This document shows positions 52,178-60,216 of a stretch of DNA of 64,000 nucleotides, one piece after another. The notes beneath the pieces are model-generated. The model saw nothing but the letters and a program-made list of their open reading frames with translations, did not search any database and was not told the DNA's origin. The DNA is from Bacteroidia bacterium (GTDB taxonomy: Bacteria; Bacteroidota; Bacteroidia; Chitinophagales; Chitinophagaceae). Numbering within the stretch: position 1 is the first letter of the stretch; each line of letters begins with the position of its first letter. The position numbers and the translations under genes were made by a program. The stretch lies in contig JAUIBA010000011.1 in NCBI GenBank assembly GCA_030427635.1, forward strand, positions 1 to 64,000, written 5' to 3'.

Positions 52178-52768
52178 ATGCTACGCACAGCCACACTCTC
52201 ACTCATCCTGCTTGCCACCTGTCTCACAGCCATAGCACGCCCCCACAGGCACAGCCACCCGTTCAATCTCGGCATCAAAGCCGGCATCAGCTATCAGCGC
52301 ATGTCCGGCGCATCTATATGGGAAGAGCAGTTTGCTACTGGCCCCCTTGGTGGCGCATGGGCTGGCATACACCGTGGCAAGTGGCACTTCCGGGCCGAGG
52401 TTCTGGGCAAAACCACTAAAGTCACCTACAAAGTATATAGCAACGATATCAAGCTTACCTATATAGACATCCCCCTGCTGGCAGCCTATCAGGTCATCCC
52501 CCGCGTAGCCATACATGCAGGCCCTGTTTACTCCTACATGGCAGGCGCACGCAGCCTCGGCACCGGCTCTAACATGCGCTCCATGTTCCGCCGCGGCGAT
52601 TTCAGCCTTGCCGCCGGGGCCGATGTCACCGTCACGCAGCGCTTCTCGGTAAGCGCCCGCTTCCAGCAGGGCCTCCGAAATCAGAACGGTAATGACACCG
52701 TCTGGCCCGTCACCGGCAATCTTAAAAATGCAGGCCTCCAGCTCACCGCAGGCTTCACCCTCTTTTAG
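52178..52768 (+). CDS. Outer-membrane beta-barrel protein (PorT/OMP_b-brl type)
   Basis: 196 aa with a signal peptide (about residues 1-21, ending AIARP). The mature part is a series of amphipathic strands (FNLGIKAGISYQRM, WHFRAEVLGKTTKVTYKV, IKLTYIDIPLLAAYQV, VAIHAGPVYSYMAG, FSLAAGADVTVTQRFSVSARFQQGL) and ends in GLQLTAGFTLF with a terminal aromatic, the usual signal for outer-membrane insertion. The Y-x-D/E-IPLL motif is typical of Bacteroidota PorT-like 8-strand barrels. Function is unknown. Confidence 0.85.
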   Translation: MLRTATLSLILLATCLTAIARPHRHSHPFNLGIKAGISYQRMSGASIWEEQFATGPLGGAWAGIHRGKWHFRAEVLGKTTKVTYKVYSNDIKLTYIDIPLLAAYQVIPRVAIHAGPVYSYMAGARSLGTGSNMRSMFRRGDFSLAAGADVTVTQRFSVSARFQQGLRNQNGNDTVWPVTGNLKNAGLQLTAGFTLF

Positions 52769-53063
52769 CCCCTGTTATTTTGTTTTAGCCACCGGCTACC
52801 TATCCCCCCATCACCGTCCGTTGTGTCACTCACTGCTACGTTCCGGGCTATGAGCAGCTTATACACAAACTACAGCTAGCATTAACCAAAAGTATTTTTG
52901 TTATTTTTTTGCAATTGCCCATATACAGTTTGTTACTGTTTTTTCGTTTCTTATTTTAGCATTTCACTGCATCATGGTTTCGTTATACGTATACCCGGCT
53001 GTAGTAAGCCTTTCAACACTATAGCTTATACAGCAACCCTAAAAAAACCTTTATATCCATCTT

Positions 53064-53285
53064 ATGACAATTAGAAACGATGACAAAAACATGCTCACGT
53101 CACGTGAGATAGAGATTATTGAGCTCTGCGGACAGGGCCTTATTACAAAACAGATAGCCGCACAGCTAAACATAGCTGAGGATACTGTAGAAAACCACAA
53201 AAAGCACATGCGGGAGAAGCTCAATGCCAAAAACATGGTACAGGTTGTCTATCGCTATATGGTGCTTCGGCGGGAGAAAAAATGA
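53064..53285 (+). CDS. Stand-alone LuxR/GerE-type helix-turn-helix regulator
   Basis: 73 aa consisting almost entirely of the LuxR C-terminal DNA-binding domain: LTSREIEIIELCGQGLITKQIAAQLNIAEDTVENHKKHMREKLNAKN. The recognition helix is AEDTVENHKKHM. No receiver, PAS or autoinducer domain is attached. In Bacteroidota this exact form usually occurs at the end of a response regulator or propeller protein, so a free 73-aa version is unusual but known. It lies 84 bp upstream of the unknown 696-aa gene in the same direction, and the gap is filled with two inverted repeats, so it is the likely regulator of that cluster. Confidence 0.85.
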   Translation: MTIRNDDKNMLTSREIEIIELCGQGLITKQIAAQLNIAEDTVENHKKHMREKLNAKNMVQVVYRYMVLRREKK

Positions 53286-53300
53286 CCAGAAATGGTCATT
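53281..53300 (+). promoter_or_regulatory. 8-bp hairpin at the end of the LuxR-type gene
   Basis: AATGACCA (53281-53288) and TGGTCATT (53293-53300) pair perfectly across the tetraloop GAAA. It overlaps the stop codon of the LuxR-type gene. No T run follows, so it may be an operator or an mRNA structure instead of a terminator. Confidence 0.5.
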
Positions 53301-53318
53301 GTGGGCCATTGTAGGCTG

Positions 53319-53370
53319 TGATAGTTTTGATTTCTGTAAAAAACATCTTTTACCTAAATCAAAACTATCA
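53319..53370 (+). promoter_or_regulatory. 15-bp inverted repeat reaching into the start codon of the 696-aa gene
   Basis: TGATAGTTTTGATTT (53319-53333) and AAATCAAAACTATCA (53356-53370) are perfectly complementary with a 22-nt spacer. The last base of the right arm is the A of the ATG at 53370. In RNA the stem would bury the translation start; in DNA it could be two half-sites of an operator. Confidence 0.75.
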
Positions 53371-55460
53371 TGGCATCCACAATTGATCCGATTCTGACGG
53401 ACATTCAGGACATGCAGAATGCGTTCACACAACCATCCTGCAACAGTAAGTTACCTTTTGTTGAGTATCCCAGCACAGGCACACCACCGGTTATCAGCTT
53501 CAATGTACCGCAGACAACCGCATTCACTACCTATGGCCATCTCGTAAAGTATTTCCCGGAAAGCTACTTCAAGCAGTTCTGCTTTAAAATACCGGAAAAC
53601 AACTACTTTGAGATTGTGAAGAGCATGAACTCTGAGCAGACAGAAAAACTGCTTTACCCTAATGGTTTTCCCATTAGTATTGTAGATAGTAGTGGGGCTA
53701 CACATACCGTATACCGGCAGCCTGAAACTTTTGAAAACCCCTTTTCCCCCCATCGCGGCTCAGGGGGTGGAGTACTGCCCAATGCCTATCGTGCCCCGGA
53801 AGGAAATACAGCCGCTACTTCCACCTCACCCACAACATCTGCCCCTACTATCAACAGCTCTGTACTGGGTAAAATAAATGCTGCCGACCTTGCCAATAGC
53901 AATGCTACACAAAACTATCTTTCCTACGTACCAGACACTACCAAAGCAAATTTTGCTGCAAATGACCTGAGACCATACGATATTACCAGACTCAATGGTT
54001 TTGGTAAAATTACAAAATACATATCCCGCCCACCACAGCCGGTACCACGCATTATTGTCATTGAGGAATATACTACCCAATCATTCCTCGGCAACTATGG
54101 TGCTGGTCGCACAGTAAAGACCTTTTCCCTTTTCCCTGGTGAACGCACCACTATAAGCGTACGCTCATATAAAGACAGAATCACAACTAAAGAAACATCA
54201 CAAAATGTTCTGGACAGCTTCTCTGAAGCCAGTGCTACAGCGCTGGATACGCTCATGCAGCACGAGCAGGGCAATATATCCAGTACATCCAGTACATCTG
54301 GTGGCTCTGGTAGCAGTTTTACAACTACAACTGACACAAGAAACTCTGAACGCTCTTTTGGAATCAGCGCAGGTCTGAATCTTGGCTTCCTGAGTGTTGG
54401 CGGTGGCTATGGTCGTTCTCAGAGTGATGTAAGTACTACCAGTGGCGGCATGAGCAGCTCATATGATTACAGCAGCACATCTGCCCGCATGAGTAATGTA
54501 AACACCCTCAGCAGTGCCATTAATAAGCATGTACAACAAAGTAATGCCGCCAGGCAGGTAGACGTCAACACATCTACAAGTGATGTATCCCGGAGTGGCG
54601 AAGAAGAAACTATGGTACGGGAACTTCAGAATATCAATCTGAACCACACCCTTAATATGGTCTTTCGTCAGTTGATACAGGAATATACTGTTATTACTTA
54701 TTTATCTAACCTTAAGTTTGCCTATACAAACGGGTATGCAGAAAGCTATACAGTTGTAGACCTCTACAATCTGCCCAATATGCTGAAGGATATACTCAAC
54801 GATGGCGACCCCACAGTTATAGACAATGTACTATGTAAGTTGTTACAGCCATATTGTACGGTATTAAACTATAACGACGAGATTAAAACATTCGTAGAAA
54901 AATTTACTGTAAGTGGCGAAGATTGCGACTTAGGCATCACTGGCTGTGGCCTGTCCGACGAAATCTTCTATCGTCGTAAAAGTACACTTACAGACACCTA
55001 TTCTGATGGCGTTGTAGACATTACCGTAAAAGGAGTTATACTCAATGTACAGAAACAGACCTTACAGACCTCTTCTCTCATTGTAGATGCCCTCCTCGGC
55101 CGCGGCGATGCACTGGACTGCTTCAACCAGAATGCACAGAACTCAGAGAACATTGGTTCTTACATAAACAACCTGCAGGCTATGCAGCGACTCACAGACA
55201 GCATACAAACTACTGCCAACGATCAGCTGTTTGCTACTCAGAATCTGGACTTGGGCGTCAAACAGATAGAGCTGAACGAGAAGAAGGTTGCAGCATTGGA
55301 GCAGCAGATAGATGTTATTACCGGCATTGTCGATCCGCTGGAGAAAGCTACACACTACAAGAAAGTGTTTGGCGACTGCTGCGATGTACCTCAGAGCTGC
55401 TGTGGCGGCTGTGGATGCAGCGAGTGTTCCGGCACTACAGAAGAGCCAGCCACGCCATAG
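53370..55460 (+). CDS. Large protein of unknown family (696 aa)
   Basis: No signal peptide or membrane helix. Four regions are visible. About 1-230: mixed, aromatic-rich (FPESYFKQFCFKIPENNYFEIVK). About 230-300: compact strand-rich block RIIVIEEYTTQSFLGNYGAG, then LFPGERTTISVRSYKD and a helical ETSQNVLDSFSEASATALDTLM. About 300-420: Ser/Thr/Gly-rich low complexity (SSTSSTSGGSGSS, GLNLGFLSVGGGYG). About 430-696: helical, with a coiled coil (LGVKQIELNEKKVAALEQQID) and a Cys-rich tail, CCDVPQSCCGGCGCSEC. A Gly-rich hydrophobic centre flanked by helices is seen in some pore-forming and surface proteins, but I cannot name a family. First gene after the LuxR-type regulator. Confidence 0.8.
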   Translation: MASTIDPILTDIQDMQNAFTQPSCNSKLPFVEYPSTGTPPVISFNVPQTTAFTTYGHLVKYFPESYFKQFCFKIPENNYFEIVKSMNSEQTEKLLYPNGFPISIVDSSGATHTVYRQPETFENPFSPHRGSGGGVLPNAYRAPEGNTAATSTSPTTSAPTINSSVLGKINAADLANSNATQNYLSYVPDTTKANFAANDLRPYDITRLNGFGKITKYISRPPQPVPRIIVIEEYTTQSFLGNYGAGRTVKTFSLFPGERTTISVRSYKDRITTKETSQNVLDSFSEASATALDTLMQHEQGNISSTSSTSGGSGSSFTTTTDTRNSERSFGISAGLNLGFLSVGGGYGRSQSDVSTTSGGMSSSYDYSSTSARMSNVNTLSSAINKHVQQSNAARQVDVNTSTSDVSRSGEEETMVRELQNINLNHTLNMVFRQLIQEYTVITYLSNLKFAYTNGYAESYTVVDLYNLPNMLKDILNDGDPTVIDNVLCKLLQPYCTVLNYNDEIKTFVEKFTVSGEDCDLGITGCGLSDEIFYRRKSTLTDTYSDGVVDITVKGVILNVQKQTLQTSSLIVDALLGRGDALDCFNQNAQNSENIGSYINNLQAMQRLTDSIQTTANDQLFATQNLDLGVKQIELNEKKVAALEQQIDVITGIVDPLEKATHYKKVFGDCCDVPQSCCGGCGCSECSGTTEEPATP

Positions 55461-55473
55461 CTGTTGTTTTTAC

Positions 55474-55518
55474 ATCACCTGTTCCTGGTAAATGCTTCCG
55501 GGAACAGGTGATTATTTT
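55474..55518 (+). terminator. Hairpin terminator between the 696-aa and 628-aa genes
   Basis: ATCACCTGTTCC (55474-55485) and GGAACAGGTGAT (55501-55512) pair perfectly over 12 bp with a 15-nt loop, followed by TATTTT. The next gene starts 40 nt later, so it needs read-through or its own promoter. Confidence 0.75.
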
Positions 55519-55552
55519 CCCATCATTACCCATCAATATATTTCTTCTTATT

Positions 55553-57439
55553 ATGGACTCACTGGATACGATACCACCCGGAAAATACCCGGGGTCAAAA
55601 ACAAATAGTTACAAACAGCGTTACCGCAATTCCTCAGAAAGATACTACGACAGGCCGGGAGGTACAGGGGGAGAAGGCAATAGTAGCCGGGGGAGTAACA
55701 ACACCTTTCCCCGTAGCAACTTCTCTGACGATAATGCCTTTAGTCGGTCCGGTATGAATGGCGACACCAGCTATATGAGGTATAGACCTGAACCGCTATT
55801 ACGTCCGGCAGGTTTTGACAATGGCAATAGCGCTTACTTTTCAGGAGCAGACATACGTGATCGCTACGCTGGTAACAGATATAACCCTATATCTGGCATA
55901 CCTGACTACAGTAACTATAACAATTATGCTACCGGCTACAATGCCGCACATATATATGGTCCGTCACAAAATCACGACTGTTCCTGTAACGAAAAAAGCA
56001 ATCTTTTCCCCGACACAGAAAACCCTGTACTACGCAGCGCAGCCGAAGTAAAGGGACGTGCCATTGCCATGGGCAATGAAATAAGGGAGCAGGCCGGACA
56101 CATACCCAATACCGGCATGATAGCTGCTACCGACCTGCCTCAAACAGCAGGAGCAGGTAAATATTCTCAGCAGGCCATCAGAAATATGGCAATGGCAAAT
56201 GATGCGGTACAGAACGCATTGGCCGCGGGACGAAAAGTAATACTGGTAAGAGATATCACCGTAGATGGCAAGCCCGTTTCCGCATCACAGGTGCTGGGCA
56301 ATGCACAGGCGGGCGGCGCCCCGGAATATGTCGTATTTACAGGCGCGTTGAAACGCGATGGTAGCGAAGCTTCCGGCACAAGACCTGGATTTACATTCCC
56401 TGATGGTAGCCGCAGTACTGGTAGCATGACAGGCACATCATACTCATCTGACAATAATAAAAAGAAGGAAGACTGTGGATGTCATGGCAATAGCAAGGCT
56501 GGTTCCGATGTGCCAGACCTTATCAATGCCCCATGCCAGTCTACAGAGTCATTGAGAGAAGTAAGGGATATTACAAAATCAACAGGCACTGTGGGTAAAA
56601 ACGTAGAATGTCCGGAGCCCGAAGAAGGAAAAGATGGTTACTTCTATGTTACAGATAAAGAAGGAGACGATACGCACCATGCATCACGTACATTCTTCAA
56701 CATAATGAACAAATGCTGCGGTGGCTTGTTCGATGTCAACAATAAAACCGGCATGGTATCCCTGAAAAAAGGAAAGAAACCGGAAGATATAGATAAGCTG
56801 GAGGCATCAGCCACCATATCGCCCATATTGGCAAGAACCGTTATGGATGCGATAAAAGGTGGTGTGGAAATGGACGGATCAGAAAAAGAGCAGGTGGTAC
56901 GCATGCGGGTACTGCGTCAGGGCGATGATGAGGTAGACAACTTCATCCTCGACGATTTCGATTCTGGTTTTGTGGACCTTGATGATTATCAGGACCTGCT
57001 GAAGCATAACCTGCCTGGCGATGTACGAAATGAAGATAAGGTAAAACCCATATTTACCAATGCCACTACTATACAGTCATCCATCATACAGGCAGCCCTT
57101 ATAGGCCACGCTATATGCGAGCGTTTCCTGATGAAGGACTATGAAAAATACATTTCAAAGAAAAATAAAATATCTAAGGCCGAATATGAAGCAGTATATA
57201 GAAAATGGGGGGATACCCGTGCCGGAGAGATACTACGGGAAATGGTACATGCTGTAGATAATACATGGGACAAAAAAGTAGATAGCTGCGAATATACAGA
57301 AGACCCCGGCCTCGGTGTACGCATCCGCTACTATCCCGAAAAAAGCAATTGGACCTTGGCTATACTATTATACTCTTCAGCAAATCCTAAAAAGTGGGAC
57401 AGATTGGGGAGCGGCTATTTACAAAAAAAGAATCCTTAA
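55553..57439 (+). CDS. Large protein of unknown family (628 aa) with disordered N-terminus
   Basis: The ATG at 55553 (MDSLDTIPPGKYPG) is preferred; the frame extends back into the terminator and previous gene without coding character. Residues about 1-180 are low complexity, rich in Tyr, Asn, Gly, Ser and Arg. Cys clusters occur as HDCSCNEK and EDCGCHGNSK. The C-terminal ~260 residues look globular (GYFYVTDKEGDDTHHASRTFFNIMNKCCGG; IQSSIIQAALIGHAICERFLM; GEILREMVHAVDNTWDKK; GVRIRYYPEKSNWTLAILLY). The GHAICE and EMVHAVD segments could hold a metal site, but HExxH is not present. Disordered leader plus globular tail resembles a delivered effector; this is inference. Confidence 0.78.
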   Translation: MDSLDTIPPGKYPGSKTNSYKQRYRNSSERYYDRPGGTGGEGNSSRGSNNTFPRSNFSDDNAFSRSGMNGDTSYMRYRPEPLLRPAGFDNGNSAYFSGADIRDRYAGNRYNPISGIPDYSNYNNYATGYNAAHIYGPSQNHDCSCNEKSNLFPDTENPVLRSAAEVKGRAIAMGNEIREQAGHIPNTGMIAATDLPQTAGAGKYSQQAIRNMAMANDAVQNALAAGRKVILVRDITVDGKPVSASQVLGNAQAGGAPEYVVFTGALKRDGSEASGTRPGFTFPDGSRSTGSMTGTSYSSDNNKKKEDCGCHGNSKAGSDVPDLINAPCQSTESLREVRDITKSTGTVGKNVECPEPEEGKDGYFYVTDKEGDDTHHASRTFFNIMNKCCGGLFDVNNKTGMVSLKKGKKPEDIDKLEASATISPILARTVMDAIKGGVEMDGSEKEQVVRMRVLRQGDDEVDNFILDDFDSGFVDLDDYQDLLKHNLPGDVRNEDKVKPIFTNATTIQSSIIQAALIGHAICERFLMKDYEKYISKKNKISKAEYEAVYRKWGDTRAGEILREMVHAVDNTWDKKVDSCEYTEDPGLGVRIRYYPEKSNWTLAILLYSSANPKKWDRLGSGYLQKKNP

Positions 57440-57445
57440 AAATGA

Positions 57446-58642
57446 ATGAATATGGCAGTAAATGTTATAAGTACTTGTAATGCACTTGCATCAAAAAAAA
57501 CGGCAACAAAGTCATTCCCTCGATGGCAAACGAAGGAAAAACCAAAATTCAAAACAGTATTTATAGAAAAATTGACAGGTAAATTTCTTGGAGAGAATGT
57601 ACTATATTCTGACCCAGAAGACCCATTGAATATCACTTTCCCAAGTATGACCATCCTCAATAAAAAAGGTAGACCGGCAGAGACTCTTGGCATAAATGTC
57701 CGGTCAATTCCAAATGTGGGTCTTATAGAACCCTATACTAAGATTGAATATCCAAAAGACTTTGACAATAACATATTCGATAACGTTAGCGCATCACTGA
57801 AATTTGATCGCAACACATGTGAAGCACAAATACTGAAAGAAATTGAGCCTAATGAGAAAGGAAGCCGAACCGAACAAAATCTTGTATTCAAGTATAGTCA
57901 GGAAATGGGCACCCTCTCAGCAGCGGTTTTACCTGACACTATTAATACTAACAAAAGCATTCCTGCATCACAAAATTCACCAGCGAGAGAAGAAGGAATC
58001 TCATATGGAATAGCAGCCTGTGCATTGACTGTGACAAATGGTACTTTTCTAATTCCCGATGCAAAAAACACAGACTATGAAAAGTATTTAGGTCGAACCA
58101 ATACAACAATTAATGAATTTAACGAAGAGTTAACAACCGCAAAAATATCAGGACATAATTATCCACAAACACTTTGGGGTTTAGCGATGTATATTTTTGT
58201 GATACTTAATGACAATTTATATAACCTATCTTATAGCGCTGAAAAGAAGGCAAAAGCGTGGAGTTGCAGCGACCTTCTTTTTGAGATGGCTCAGAATAAC
58301 AAGGAACCCGTTATTAGTGAATCGCACACACACCCTGATTTGAGAACAGCTGAACAGAAACAACAAGATAATCCGCAGTCTCAAGGTACTGGAAAGGTAT
58401 ATGATTTTACTAGACAAAAAGTTGAAAAACATCACACAAAACTTGACCTTGATAGAGTTAAGAAAATTGAGCTACCCATGTTAATCATTTCTATCAGAGG
58501 AAAAACTGTAGCCCCCTTTGAAGTTCTATATAAAACCGCAAAAAATAAAGATGACGTTACTGTTATAGCAAAGAGTAAGAAAGAATTTATCGATAAGCTT
58601 GACATCTTATATTACAATTATCTTCTCACAAAGTATTTTTAA
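57446..58642 (+). CDS. Protein of unknown family (398 aa)
   Basis: Starts 6 nt after the previous stop, so it is translationally coupled to the 628-aa gene; an ATG at 57452 is also possible. No signal peptide. It contains KFKTVFIEKLTGKFLGENVLY, a possible beta-rich N-terminal domain, a hydrophobic helix WGLAMYIFVILNDNLYNLSY at about residues 247-266, a His/Asp segment SESHTHPDLRTAEQKQQD and a Lys-rich C-terminus with IELPMLIISIRGKTV. The DNA is visibly more AT-rich than the two genes before it, which hints at a separate origin. No family is recognised. Confidence 0.78.
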   Translation: MNMAVNVISTCNALASKKTATKSFPRWQTKEKPKFKTVFIEKLTGKFLGENVLYSDPEDPLNITFPSMTILNKKGRPAETLGINVRSIPNVGLIEPYTKIEYPKDFDNNIFDNVSASLKFDRNTCEAQILKEIEPNEKGSRTEQNLVFKYSQEMGTLSAAVLPDTINTNKSIPASQNSPAREEGISYGIAACALTVTNGTFLIPDAKNTDYEKYLGRTNTTINEFNEELTTAKISGHNYPQTLWGLAMYIFVILNDNLYNLSYSAEKKAKAWSCSDLLFEMAQNNKEPVISESHTHPDLRTAEQKQQDNPQSQGTGKVYDFTRQKVEKHHTKLDLDRVKKIELPMLIISIRGKTVAPFEVLYKTAKNKDDVTVIAKSKKEFIDKLDILYYNYLLTKYF

Positions 58643-58708
58643 TAGAAACACATCGAAGAACTACATAATATACCTATTTTTACCCTACAAAGTTTTCACG
58701 CTGCTCCT

Positions 58709-59194
58709 ATGAAATACATCATCATTATACTCACCATTATTCTCTATGGTTGTGGCTCATCCCACCATCTGAAAAAAATACCTGAAGGAGTAAATGTATA
58801 TTATGTATTCAAAGAGCTGGAAGAACATCTCTATAAGGTTATTACCATTAAATGTCCTGATTGCACTCCTGCTGTTATAATTGATCCTAAATGCTCATGG
58901 TCTTCATATAAAGTTAAACATGTCGCTGACAAATATCGCGCCAACACATACGATTTCATTATTGGGCGCCCTAACGAATTGATAAAAAGTGAATTTATTA
59001 AAAAATCTAACTCATACTTATATCTTAAGGGGCACCTCTACCCTATATATATTGCTGTATATGACATACTATTAGGGCTGGATGTCTATACTGAGTCCTC
59101 CCAATTGCATGGAACTATACGTTACATCGACCATATGCCTACTGATATTGTAGTTGTGGACATGTCCAGAAAAAAAATACTTAAGAAATTTTGA
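58709..59194 (+). CDS. Lipoprotein, tandem family member 1
   Basis: 161 aa with lipobox (ILYGC, lipidated Cys at about residue 15). It shares with the genes at 59205, 62762 and 63270 the order YxxF-x-x-LE near residue 40, then a CxxC-like pair (KCPDC), a GIxIDPKC-type strand (AVIIDPKCSW), a late block ending in (L/V)PIYIAVYD and a hydrophobic C-terminal strand (TDIVVVDMSRKKIL). No known domain is recognised. Its gene ends 10 nt before the next family member starts, so the pair is cotranscribed. Confidence 0.75.
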   Translation: MKYIIIILTIILYGCGSSHHLKKIPEGVNVYYVFKELEEHLYKVITIKCPDCTPAVIIDPKCSWSSYKVKHVADKYRANTYDFIIGRPNELIKSEFIKKSNSYLYLKGHLYPIYIAVYDILLGLDVYTESSQLHGTIRYIDHMPTDIVVVDMSRKKILKKF

Positions 59195-59204
59195 TAAAAT
59201 CAAC

Positions 59205-59753
59205 ATGCGACTTTTATCCATAATATTATTCATCGCAATTACAATCCTACACCTTCAGTGCGGTAGAAAGCAATACCCGGTCGATCTCGCAGAACCTTCC
59301 ATGCCTTTCACAAAAGACACGATTGCCTATCGCGTTTTCGACTCCTTAGAAAATTATCTCGCGGCAAACTTAAAAGACAAAAATGGGAACCCTGCCATTG
59401 GTATTCTTATTGACCCAAAGTGTACATACTGTCCGGAAATAAAAAAATATCATTATGAATGGAGAAACTTAATGGGCATGAATATTCTCTACCGGCATAA
59501 TGATAAAGGATGTGAAGAATACATGAGTGCACTGAAAAACACAACCAGACGTTTACATATAAAAGACACCATGCTCCCTGTATTATTCATTGCTATTGAT
59601 GGAGTACTGACAAAAAAATATCAGAAAAAGCACTTCTCTTACGATTCTGCACATATACCTTGTTATAATTTTCGCGATGCATTGATTGTGAATATTCCTG
59701 CAATGACCTTTTTTAAACAGAACGATACAAGCTTCCTGCACTGGCAAAAGTGA
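59205..59753 (+). CDS. Lipoprotein, tandem family member 2
   Basis: 182 aa from the ATG at 59205, which gives the lipoprotein signal MRLLSIILFIAITILHLQC. Family features: AYRVFDSLENYLAANL, GILIDPKCTYCPEI with a CxxC pair, RRLHIKDTMLPVLFIAIDGVLT, and a C-terminal strand DALIVNIP. It follows member 1 with a 10-nt gap. Function unknown; the CxxC could be redox-active or metal-binding, but no thioredoxin fold is evident. Confidence 0.75.
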   Translation: MRLLSIILFIAITILHLQCGRKQYPVDLAEPSMPFTKDTIAYRVFDSLENYLAANLKDKNGNPAIGILIDPKCTYCPEIKKYHYEWRNLMGMNILYRHNDKGCEEYMSALKNTTRRLHIKDTMLPVLFIAIDGVLTKKYQKKHFSYDSAHIPCYNFRDALIVNIPAMTFFKQNDTSFLHWQK

Positions 59754-60216
59754 GACACTTCCCATATTTCCTAGCTTGGCATAGACTCTGTCTACGTCAC
59801 AGTGGAGGGCAATCCCCGACTCGTCCCCGAATGCTTCGGAGATGCCACGGCACAACGTTTGCACCAAATCCACGCCTCATTTCGTATCTTTGCACCCGCT
59901 ATGAAACCTCTCCCCGCTATGCCCCGCACACCCACCACCATTACCCCACGCCTTCCTCATATAAATAATTTTACGCGAGCAATTTTTGTAACCTTTTTGC
60001 GCACTTTTCGGCTATCACACAGCGCAATAAACATTGATTATCAAAAAATTACACCTCAATTACTCATCCCGTAAAAATAAATGCGCAACTGCGCAGTTTC
60101 TTACTATTACACTGCCTTCTCCCTTTCCCCATTTATTACAGAAAGCTCCCATCTCAGCCCAATGAGAAAAAAATATTAAATAGATAAATCACGTATTTTT
60201 ACACAAACCTTTATTT
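59754..60216. other. 463-bp intergenic region with repeat copy A
   Basis: Holds repeat copy A (59773-59865). The rest is AT-rich; a perfect 12-bp palindrome AACTGCGCAGTT lies near 60087. No promoter with a full -7 match was found before the NHL-repeat gene, though GTATTTTTAC about 25 nt upstream of it is close. Confidence 0.6.
59773..59865 (+). repeat. Intergenic repeat, copy A
   Basis: About 93 bp starting AGCTTGGCATAGACTCTG and ending near CGTTTGCACC. It aligns along its length with the copy at 62520-62620 (shared blocks TCACAGTGGAGGGCAATC, ACTCGTCCCCGAATG, GATGCCACGGCAC). It contains CCCCGAA-TGC-TTCGGAG with one mismatch and lacks the right arm of the GGGCAATC hairpin seen in copy B. Confidence 0.85.

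Noticed and set aside
55553-57439. HExxH metalloprotease in the 628-aa protein
   Set aside because: Only GHAICE and EMVHAVD segments are present; the HExxH signature is absent, so no protease call is made.
59750-60074. Two short plus-strand frames between the lipoprotein and NHL genes
   Set aside because: They cover repeat copy A; Pro/Thr/His-rich translation arises from the repeat.
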